Positions 6,404 through 11,074 of a DNA stretch of 11,074 nt are shown piece by piece. The DNA lies in the NCBI GenBank assembly GCA_910586755.1, contig CAJUJM010000075.1:1-11074 (forward strand), in the 5' to 3' direction. This stretch comes from an uncultured Lachnospiraceae bacterium. Its GTDB lineage: Bacteria > Bacillota > Clostridia > Lachnospirales > Lachnospiraceae. The translations under genes and the position numbers were made by a program. The notes under the pieces are model-generated. The model ran no database searches, was not told the DNA's origin, and saw nothing but the letters and a program-made list of their open reading frames with translations. How positions within the stretch are numbered: position 1 is the first letter of the stretch; the number at the start of each line of letters is the position of its first letter.

Positions 6404-7363
6404 GTGTTCGATTTCGAGAAACCAAACATTGAAATTGCAGAGATTTCAGAAGATAAGAAATACGGGAAATTTGTAGTAGAACCGCTTGAGAGAGGCTACG
6501 GCACCACGTTGGGAAATTCCCTGAGAAGAATCATGCTTTCTTCTCTTCCGGGCGCAGCAGTCAGTCAGGTGAAAATCGACGGAGTTTTGCATGAATTCAG
6601 TTCGATTCCTGGTGTAAAGGAAGACGTGACAGAAATCATCATGAATATCAAGAGCTTGGCAATCCGGAATACCAGCGATACCAATGAGCCAAAGATTGCG
6701 TACATCGAATACGAGGGTGAAGGAGTAATTACCGGTGCAGACATCCAGGCGGATGCGGATATCGAGATTATGAATCCTGAACAGGTAATTGCTACCTTAA
6801 GCGGCGGCACAGACAGCAAGTTCTATATGGAGCTTACCATTACCAAGGGCCGCGGCTATGTCAGTGCAGATAAGAACAAAACCGAGGATATGCCCATTGG
6901 AGTGATTGCTATTGACTCCATCTATACCCCGGTTGAGCGCGTCAATTTAGCTGTGCAGAACACCCGTGTAGGACAGATTACCGATTACGATAAGCTGACT
7001 TTGGATGTATTCACCAATGGTACTTTAGCTCCAGACGAGGCAGTAAGCCTTGCGGCTAAGGTATTAAGCGAACATCTGAATTTATTTATTGACCTTTCTG
7101 AAAATGCCAGAACTGCTGAGGTTATGGTAGAAAAAGAGGACAATGAGAAAGAAAAAGTTTTAGAGATGAATATAGACGAGCTGGAGTTGTCTGTTCGTTC
7201 TTATAACTGTCTGAAACGCGCCGGCATCAATACGGTTGAGGAGCTGTGCAACCGCACCTCAGAAGATATGATGAAGGTTCGAAACCTTGGCCGCAAGTCC
7301 CTGGAGGAAGTGCTGGCTAAGTTAAAGGAGCTGGGACTTCAGCTCAACCCCAGCGATGAATAA
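6404..7363 (+). CDS. rpoA: DNA-directed RNA polymerase subunit alpha
   Basis: The alpha subunit dimerises to start RNA polymerase assembly, and its C-terminal domain contacts UP-element DNA and activators. With the GTG start at 6404 the product is 319 residues. The N-terminal domain (about 1-235) contains the conserved ERGYGTTLGNSLRRIMLSSLPG at 29-50 and HEFSSIPGVKEDV at 63-75. An acidic linker lies near 236-255, and the C-terminal domain covers about 256-319 with the DNA-contacting VRSYNCLKRAGI at 264-275. An in-frame ATG at 6380 would give eight more residues, but the SD AAGGAGG (6389-6395) lies inside that extension and eight bases before the GTG. The family start MFDFEKP also fits the GTG. 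Confidence 0.97.
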   Translation: MFDFEKPNIEIAEISEDKKYGKFVVEPLERGYGTTLGNSLRRIMLSSLPGAAVSQVKIDGVLHEFSSIPGVKEDVTEIIMNIKSLAIRNTSDTNEPKIAYIEYEGEGVITGADIQADADIEIMNPEQVIATLSGGTDSKFYMELTITKGRGYVSADKNKTEDMPIGVIAIDSIYTPVERVNLAVQNTRVGQITDYDKLTLDVFTNGTLAPDEAVSLAAKVLSEHLNLFIDLSENARTAEVMVEKEDNEKEKVLEMNIDELELSVRSYNCLKRAGINTVEELCNRTSEDMMKVRNLGRKSLEEVLAKLKELGLQLNPSDE

Positions 7364-7381
7364 CCTCGCTGCGGCATAACA

Positions 7382-7435
7382 CTTTTATGGAGTAAAAGCA
7401 CTCTGCCAGTAAGACCGAAGAAGCGTGACAGGGTG
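7382..7435 (+). promoter_or_regulatory. Two adjacent hairpins in the rpoA-rplQ spacer
   Basis: CTTTTA (7382-7387) pairs perfectly with TAAAAG (7393-7398) around the loop TGGAG. Directly after it CACTCTG (7399-7405) can pair with CAGGGTG (7429-7435), with one G-U pair, enclosing 23 bases. An alternative AACACT to AGGGTGTT pairing would span both. The loop of the first hairpin resembles part of an SD, but no start codon follows. The rplQ SD (GGAGG, 7447-7451) is outside the structure. Confidence 0.4.
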
Positions 7436-7461
7436 TTCCACAAAATGGAGGAAAATTTATC

Positions 7462-7998
7462 ATGGCAAAATATAGAAAATTAGGCAAAACTTCTGATCAG
7501 AGAAAGGCCCTGCTCCGCAATCAGGTAACCGCTCTTATTTACAACGGCAAGATCAAGACCACGGAAGCCAGAGCTAAGGAGATCCGCAAGATTGCAGAAG
7601 GTCTTGTTGCAATGGCTGTTAAGGAGAAAGATAACTTTGAGACCGTTAAGGTAACCGCTAAGGTTGCCCGCAAGGATGCCAATGGCAAAAGGGTAAAAGA
7701 AGTGGTAAACGGCAAGAAAGTGACCGTATACGACGAAGTTGAGAAAGAGATCAAGAAGGATTTGCCTTCCAGATTACATGCAAGAAGACAGATGTTAAAG
7801 GTTCTGTACGGAGTAACTGCGGTTCCCACCCAGGCAGCCGGCAGAAAGAGAAACACCAAGTCTGTTGACTTAGTGGCAAAGTTATTTGATGAGATTGCGC
7901 CTAAGTACACCTCCCGCAACGGCGGCTACACCAGAATCGTTAAGATTGGCCAGCGTAAGGGTGACGGAGCAATGGAAGTAATTATTGAGTTCGTATAA
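7462..7998 (+). CDS. rplQ: 50S ribosomal protein L17 (bL17) with a large internal insertion
   Basis: L17 lies near the peptide exit tunnel of the large subunit. Family hallmarks are clear: AKYRKLGKTSDQRKALLRNQ at 2-21, IKTTEARAKEIRKIAE at 31-46, LHARRQ at 105-110 and the C-terminal NGGYTRIVKIGQRKGDGAME at 153-172. At 178 residues it is about 50-60 longer than the 115-125 residues usual for bacteria. By comparison with the Bacillus protein as I remember it, the extra part lies at about residues 54-103, between the EGLVAMAVK helix and LHARRQ, and is rich in Lys, Val and Glu. The frame is intact and codon use looks like that of neighbouring genes. Enlarged L17 proteins are, to my knowledge, found in Lachnospiraceae. 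SD GGAGG (7447-7451) lies ten bases before the ATG. It is the last gene of the operon. Confidence 0.97.
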   Translation: MAKYRKLGKTSDQRKALLRNQVTALIYNGKIKTTEARAKEIRKIAEGLVAMAVKEKDNFETVKVTAKVARKDANGKRVKEVVNGKKVTVYDEVEKEIKKDLPSRLHARRQMLKVLYGVTAVPTQAAGRKRNTKSVDLVAKLFDEIAPKYTSRNGGYTRIVKIGQRKGDGAMEVIIEFV

Positions 7999-8002
7999 TT
8001 TA

Positions 8003-8016
8003 ATCCCGAAGGGGAT
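8003..8016 (+). promoter_or_regulatory. Small hairpin just after rplQ, competing with the terminator base
   Basis: ATCCC (8003-8007) pairs perfectly with GGGAT (8012-8016) around GAAG, four bases after the rplQ stop. The same GGGGAT can instead pair with GTCCTT (8070-8075) at the foot of the long terminator stem, so the two are mutually exclusive. An RNA element downstream of the L17 gene (L17DE) has been described in other Firmicutes; whether this is related cannot be told here. Confidence 0.4.
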
Positions 8017-8079
8017 GCTGCAAAAGGCGGACAGCGGTCATAGAGAGACCGTTGTCCGCCTTTTGCGGCGTCCTTTTTT
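8009..8079 (+). terminator. Long intrinsic terminator of the ribosomal operon
   Basis: The main stem pairs 8017-8039 with 8047-8069, 23 base pairs with two G-U pairs and a seven-base loop ATAGAGA. The foot extends by GGGGAT (8011-8016) against GTCCTT (8070-8075), and TTTTTT runs from 8074 to 8079. The stem contains AAAAGGCGG and its complement. This is a very strong rho-independent terminator directly after rplQ. A small TGTCC-TTAT-GGACA hairpin follows at 8082-8095. Confidence 0.95.
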
Positions 8080-8132
8080 AATGTCCTTATGGACAAAGCG
8101 TGTGTGCCCTTGCCCGCTGGAGGTATGCCAAG

Positions 8133-8249
8133 ATGTTTAAGAAATACGCTGAACAGGGCTTTTTTGTACATCTTCCTTCTGTCATAAAAAAGTCAGAATA
8201 TTGTAAGTTGACGGTAGACTCCTGTGGGCCGTATAATAAAGACAGATAA
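8133..8249 (+). CDS. Candidate 38-residue small ORF, unknown function
   Basis: An ATG at 8133 lies eight bases after GGAGGT (8119-8124), an ideal SD spacing, and opens a 38-codon frame beginning MFKKYAEQGFFVHLPS and ending at TAA 8247-8249. That stop overlaps the SD of the next gene. The peptide has no recognisable domain, signal peptide or membrane segment and contains two cysteines (24 and 31). Against it: it starts after the operon terminator with no visible promoter, a possible AGGGC-TTTTTT stop signal lies inside (8155-8165), and its second half covers the promoter of the following gene. It may be fortuitous. Confidence 0.18.
   Translation: MFKKYAEQGFFVHLPSVIKKSEYCKLTVDSCGPYNKDR
8208..8237 (+). 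promoter_or_regulatory. Sigma-A promoter of the cell-wall-binding protein gene
   Basis: TTGACG (8208-8213) and TATAAT (8232-8237) are separated by 18 bases. Transcription should start near 8244, leaving a leader of about 20 bases holding only the SD. An A6 tract at 8186-8191, upstream of the -35 box, could act as a weak UP-like element. No operator palindrome is evident. Confidence 0.82.
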
Positions 8250-8262
8250 AGGAGGCGGGCAC

Positions 8263-9534
8263 ATGAGTAAATTACGTAAAATCATTCAGACAGTGATGAT
8301 AGCATCGATAGCATCACTATTTTCTATGGTATTGGCGCCCCAGGCTTGGGCCAGAACCGCTATAGGAAGCTTCGGAGTGCATGTAAAGACCAACCTGGAG
8401 GCCGGAGATACTCTGCCGGATATGAATGTAGGAAATAATGGGGATACCAACTATGTATATTCCAATTCATCTAAGTATGATGTTTTGGATGTAGAGTGGT
8501 CCACTTCGACAGACAAGGAATTAAAGATTGGCGAGACCCCCAAGATGAAGATCTATTTGGAGGCAGTAGACGACTACTATTTCCGAAACAGCTATAGCTC
8601 CGGTAATGTTTCTGTAAGCGGGGCCGATTTTGTAAGCGCCAAAGTCAGCAACGGGCAGATGGTGCTGACGGTTAAAGCCAGACCGGTAAAGGGAATATTC
8701 GATCCCCCGGAAGATGCTTACTGGAGCGGTTCCAGAGGCCAGGCCAGATGGGTGGCTCCGGATGATAAATATGCATCCTCCGGCGCCTACGATGTATACC
8801 TGTATCGGGGCGGCACTCTGGTGAAAAAGCTGGAAAATTATAAAAGAACCTCAGCGGACTTTTATCCCTATATGACCAGAAAGGGAACCTATACCTTCCG
8901 GGTACGTACTGTTCCCTCCACCAACAAGGAAGAGGACTACGGAAAAAAGAGCGAATGGACCAAGTCTGATGAGCTTTATATTGATGAACACCAGGTATCC
9001 GATGGCAGCGGTCAGAATCCAGAGAACGATAGCAGCACCACCAATTCCGGAGGTATTACCAGCGTGGGTTGGCAGAAGCTGAATGGCTCCTGGGCCTTCC
9101 GTTATCCTGACGGCAGTTACCACAGAAACGGCTGGCTGAGTGTAGACGGACGATGGTATCTTTTTGACTCCAATGGGGTAATGCTTACAGGCTGGCAGAA
9201 AGTAAATAATATCTGGTACTACTTAAGTACCAGTGAAGGAGGGCCTTACGGAGCCATGCATGTGGGCTGGCTGAAGGAAGGCAATGTCTGGTACTATTTC
9301 AATCCCAATCAGGGAGGCCCGGAAGGGGCTATGTGTACCAACTCCTGGATTCAGGTTAACGGCAAAACCTACTATGTAAATCCCAGCGGCGTTATGGCTG
9401 AGGGATGGAACGATGTAGGCGGCCAGTGGCATTACTTCTATCCGGGAAGCGGGGAGATGGCAGTGAATACGGTTATCGACGGGTTCCCGGTAGACAGCCA
9501 GGGAGTCTGGAACCGAAATACTATGACGCGATAA
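8263..9534 (+). CDS. Secreted protein with C-terminal cell-wall-binding (choline-binding-type) repeats
   Basis: The 423-residue product is predicted to be exported and held non-covalently on the cell wall. A signal peptide is clear: basic MSKLRKII, a hydrophobic core at about 9-25 and an APQAWA cleavage site after residue 30. Residues 31-145 look beta-rich with no motif I can name. Residues 165-245 resemble a fibronectin-III-like fold (GAYDVYLYRGGTLV, then GTYTFRVRTVP). A Ser/Asn/Gly-rich linker spans about 246-267. Six aromatic repeats follow from 269 to about 400, each starting with a GW or SW pair (269, 290, 310, 335, 361, 381) and mostly containing WYY or WYL, as in the CW_binding/choline-binding family. 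No catalytic domain is visible, so the role is probably adhesive or structural. The ATG at 8263 is chosen over an upstream GTG because AAAGGAGG (8248-8255) precedes it and the promoter -10 lies within the longer frame. It has its own promoter and terminator. Confidence 0.9.
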   Translation: MSKLRKIIQTVMIASIASLFSMVLAPQAWARTAIGSFGVHVKTNLEAGDTLPDMNVGNNGDTNYVYSNSSKYDVLDVEWSTSTDKELKIGETPKMKIYLEAVDDYYFRNSYSSGNVSVSGADFVSAKVSNGQMVLTVKARPVKGIFDPPEDAYWSGSRGQARWVAPDDKYASSGAYDVYLYRGGTLVKKLENYKRTSADFYPYMTRKGTYTFRVRTVPSTNKEEDYGKKSEWTKSDELYIDEHQVSDGSGQNPENDSSTTNSGGITSVGWQKLNGSWAFRYPDGSYHRNGWLSVDGRWYLFDSNGVMLTGWQKVNNIWYYLSTSEGGPYGAMHVGWLKEGNVWYYFNPNQGGPEGAMCTNSWIQVNGKTYYVNPSGVMAEGWNDVGGQWHYFYPGSGEMAVNTVIDGFPVDSQGVWNRNTMTR

Positions 9535-9587
9535 ACCTTTGTAGCAGTTTTGGCATCTGAACTATTACAAAAATCCATATGCCGGCG

Positions 9588-9626
9588 ACAGCGCCCAGGC
9601 GGGGAAACCTGCCTGGGCGCTGTTTT
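9588..9626 (+). terminator. Strong intrinsic terminator with GAAA tetraloop
   Basis: ACAGCGCCCAGGCGGG (9588-9603) pairs with CCTGCCTGGGCGCTGT (9608-9623) over 16 base pairs with one G-U pair and a GAAA loop; TTTT covers 9623-9626. It closes the cell-wall-binding protein gene 53 bases after its stop. It insulates the gene from the ECF operon. Confidence 0.93.
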
Positions 9627-9673
9627 GTGGGGTATTCAGCAAATGTGCTATCCATAGGTTTTGCCGGATTTAC

Positions 9674-9702
9674 TTGACTACGCCATCAATATCTAATAAA
9701 AT
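9674..9702 (+). promoter_or_regulatory. Sigma-A promoter of the ECF transporter operon
   Basis: TTGACT (9674-9679) and TAAAAT (9697-9702) are 17 bases apart. Transcription should start near 9709, giving a leader of about 57 bases before ecfA1. That leader is too short for a typical vitamin riboswitch, and none is visible upstream. Confidence 0.75.
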
Positions 9703-9765
9703 GTAACGTGACAGTTGAGAAAAGCGCAGAAACCAAAAGCGTCAGCAGCGTATGAGAGGACAGAT

Positions 9766-10647
9766 ATGGGAATTATCAAAGCAGCGCATGTGATTTTTGA
9801 TTATATAAAACGGGATGAAGAGGAAAATATAGAAGAAGTAAACCGGGCGATTGACGATTTGACTCTGGATATTGAAAAAGGGGATTTTGTGGCGATTTTA
9901 GGTCACAACGGCTCTGGAAAATCCACATTTGCCAAGCATGTAAACGCCCTCCTTATGCCTACGGACGGAACCTTGTGGATTTCGGATATGAATACCCGGG
10001 ATGAGGAAAAGCTTTGGGATATCCGGAAAAAGACCGGCATGGTTTTTCAGAATCCGGACAACCAGATCATCGGGAATGTGGTAGAGGAGGATGTAGGCTT
10101 TGGCCCGGAAAACATTGGAGTACCTACAGATGAGATTTGGAAGCGGGTGGACGAGAGCCTGGAAGCAGTAGGAATGACAGCCTATCGTAAAAAATCCCCC
10201 AACAAGCTGTCCGGCGGCCAGAAGCAAAGAGTGGCCATTGCAGGAGTTATGGCTATGCGTCCTCAGTGCATTGTGCTGGATGAGCCTACGGCGATGCTGG
10301 ATCCCAACGGCCGCAGCGAGGTAATCCGCACAGTCCGGGAACTGAACCAGAAAGAAGGGGTTACGGTACTGCTAATTACCCATTATATGGAAGAGGTGAT
10401 CCATGCAGACAGAGTGATCGTGATGGATGACGGAAAGATTGTTATGGATGGTTCCCCAAGAGAAATCTTTTCCAGGGTGGAAGAGCTGAAACGCTTCCGG
10501 CTGGATGTTCCCCAGGTAACAGAACTGGCCTATGAGCTGAAAAAAGAAGGGCTGCCTCTGCCGGATGGGATTTTGACCAGACAGGAATTTATGGATGCCC
10601 TGATGCCTGTATTTGCAGAAAAATATCCGGGAAAAATAACGTTGTAA
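9766..10647 (+). CDS. ecfA1: ECF transporter ATPase A1 (CbiO/EcfA1 type)
   Basis: This is one of the two ATPases of the energy-coupling factor module, which with EcfT powers import of vitamins through interchangeable substrate-binding S proteins at the membrane. The 293-residue product has all ABC signatures: Walker A GHNGSGKST at 46-54, Q-loop VFQNPDNQ at 93-100, signature LSGGQ at 148-152, Walker B CIVLDEP at 168-174 and the H-loop histidine at 206 (LLITHYMEE). A C-terminal extension of about 60 residues follows, as in the EcfA family. An upstream in-frame TTG at 9715 would add 17 residues, but ATG 9766 has AGAGGA five bases upstream and gives the usual MGIIKA start. ecfA2 follows 28 bases later. 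Being first in the pair, and with NPDNQ in the Q-loop, it is called A1. Confidence 0.94.
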   Translation: MGIIKAAHVIFDYIKRDEEENIEEVNRAIDDLTLDIEKGDFVAILGHNGSGKSTFAKHVNALLMPTDGTLWISDMNTRDEEKLWDIRKKTGMVFQNPDNQIIGNVVEEDVGFGPENIGVPTDEIWKRVDESLEAVGMTAYRKKSPNKLSGGQKQRVAIAGVMAMRPQCIVLDEPTAMLDPNGRSEVIRTVRELNQKEGVTVLLITHYMEEVIHADRVIVMDDGKIVMDGSPREIFSRVEELKRFRLDVPQVTELAYELKKEGLPLPDGILTRQEFMDALMPVFAEKYPGKITL

Positions 10648-10675
10648 ACCGGAATTTGCAGGAAAGGGAAAACAG

Positions 10676-11074
10676 ATGGGAATAAAAGCAGTCAATTTGA
10701 ACCACATTTACGGGCAGGGAACCGCTTTGGAACAATATGCCCTGAAAAATGTAAGCTTTGAAATAGAAGATGGGCAGTTTGTGGGCCTTATCGGACATAC
10801 CGGCTCCGGAAAGTCTACATTGATTCAACATTTAAATGGCCTTTTAAAAGCTTCCAGTGGAGAACTGTATTATAACGGGGAAAATATCTATAACCACGGC
10901 TACGATATGCGGAAACTCCGCAGTAAAGTGGGGCTGGTATTTCAATATCCGGAGCATCAGCTTTTTGAAGTGGATGTATTTTCTGATGTGTGCTTTGGAC
11001 CAAAAAACCAGGGGCTTTCCGGGGAAGAGATAGAAGAAAGGGCAAAAAGGGCTCTTCAGGCGGTAGGACTGGAT
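10676..11074 (+). CDS. ecfA2: ECF transporter ATPase A2, cut by the window end
   Basis: This is the second, non-identical ATPase of the ECF module, which pairs with EcfA1. The visible 133 residues begin MGIKAVNLNHIYGQGTALEQ and include Walker A GHTGSGKST and the Q-loop VFQYPEHQLFE, whose YPEHQLF form is typical of the A2 partner, then DVCFGPKNQGLS. The frame stays open to position 11074, before the ABC signature and Walker B. The start at 10676 has an AGGAAAGG purine tract upstream. In clostridia ecfT and often truA follow, which would lie outside the window. Confidence 0.94.
   Translation, partial: MGIKAVNLNHIYGQGTALEQYALKNVSFEIEDGQFVGLIGHTGSGKSTLIQHLNGLLKASSGELYYNGENIYNHGYDMRKLRSKVGLVFQYPEHQLFEVDVFSDVCFGPKNQGLSGEEIEERAKRALQAVGLD

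Noticed and set aside
8106..8165. Second terminator formed by GCCCT and AGGGC before TTTTTT
   Set aside because: Only five base pairs close a 44-base loop with no good internal pairing, so it is too weak to call.
7926..8171. 81-codon reverse-strand frame across the rplQ end and terminator
   Set aside because: It spans the long terminator hairpin and part of rplQ, and its composition reflects those elements rather than a protein.
9715..9765. TTG start adding 17 residues to EcfA1
   Set aside because: No SD precedes it, it lies only a few bases after the predicted transcription start, and ATG 9766 with AGAGGA fits the family.
9635..9765. Possible vitamin riboswitch ahead of the ECF genes
   Set aside because: The leader from the predicted start is only about 57 bases and no cobalamin, thiamine or riboflavin aptamer landmarks are visible.
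1..11074. CRISPR array, tRNA, rRNA, transposase or phage genes
   Set aside because: Both strands were looked over; no regularly spaced repeats, tRNA cloverleaf pattern, rRNA segments or mobile-element proteins were found.

Overview
The window is the 3' two-thirds of a bacterial ribosomal-protein supercluster (the spc and alpha operon region). It is followed by a secreted cell-wall-binding protein gene and the start of an energy-coupling factor (ECF) transporter ATPase operon. Every gene reads on the + strand. The order rplR-rpsE-rpmD-rplO-secY-adk-map-infA-rpmJ-rpsM-rpsK-rpsD-rpoA-rplQ, with rpsD inside the operon and ecfA1-ecfA2 downstream, is the clostridial arrangement. Protein details fit a gut-type Lachnospiraceae bacterium: the S4 N-terminus MAVDRVPVLKRC, the RpoA N-terminus MFDFEKPNIEIAEI, an enlarged L17, and a secreted protein with clostridial cell-wall-binding repeats. 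The species cannot be named from this sequence.

Layout. Positions 1-2673 hold the end of rplR, then rpsE, rpmD, rplO and secY, tightly packed with strong Shine-Dalgarno (SD) sequences; the secY SD lies inside rplO. Positions 2674-2855 are a 182-base spacer with three consecutive hairpins. Positions 2856-4264 hold adk and map, coupled by an SD inside adk. Positions 4265-4366 form a long, nested stem-loop ahead of infA, at a place where many clostridia carry a small KOW-domain gene. Positions 4598-4626 are an excellent extended -10 promoter that restarts transcription before rpmJ (a GTG-start 37-residue gene), rpsM, rpsK, rpsD, rpoA and rplQ. The rpsM-rpsK, rpsD-rpoA and rpoA-rplQ spacers are about 80-110 bases long; the last two contain clear stem-loops. 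A very long terminator hairpin closes the operon after rplQ.

Positions 8208-9626 are a self-contained unit: promoter, signal-peptide-bearing surface protein with six C-terminal aromatic cell-wall-binding repeats, and a strong GAAA-loop terminator. It sits between rplQ and ecfA1, which are often direct neighbours in clostridia. A 38-codon candidate small ORF with a good SD lies just upstream. From 9674 a new promoter drives ecfA1 and ecfA2 (the latter cut by the window end), the paired ATPases of an ECF vitamin transporter.

How the genes work together: the first fourteen genes supply ribosome assembly, translation initiation, the Sec channel, adenylate balance, N-terminal methionine removal and the RNA polymerase alpha subunit. 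No wholly new system is evident. The points most worth checking are the inserted surface-protein cassette, the enlarged L17, the structured intergenic RNAs and the candidate small ORF.
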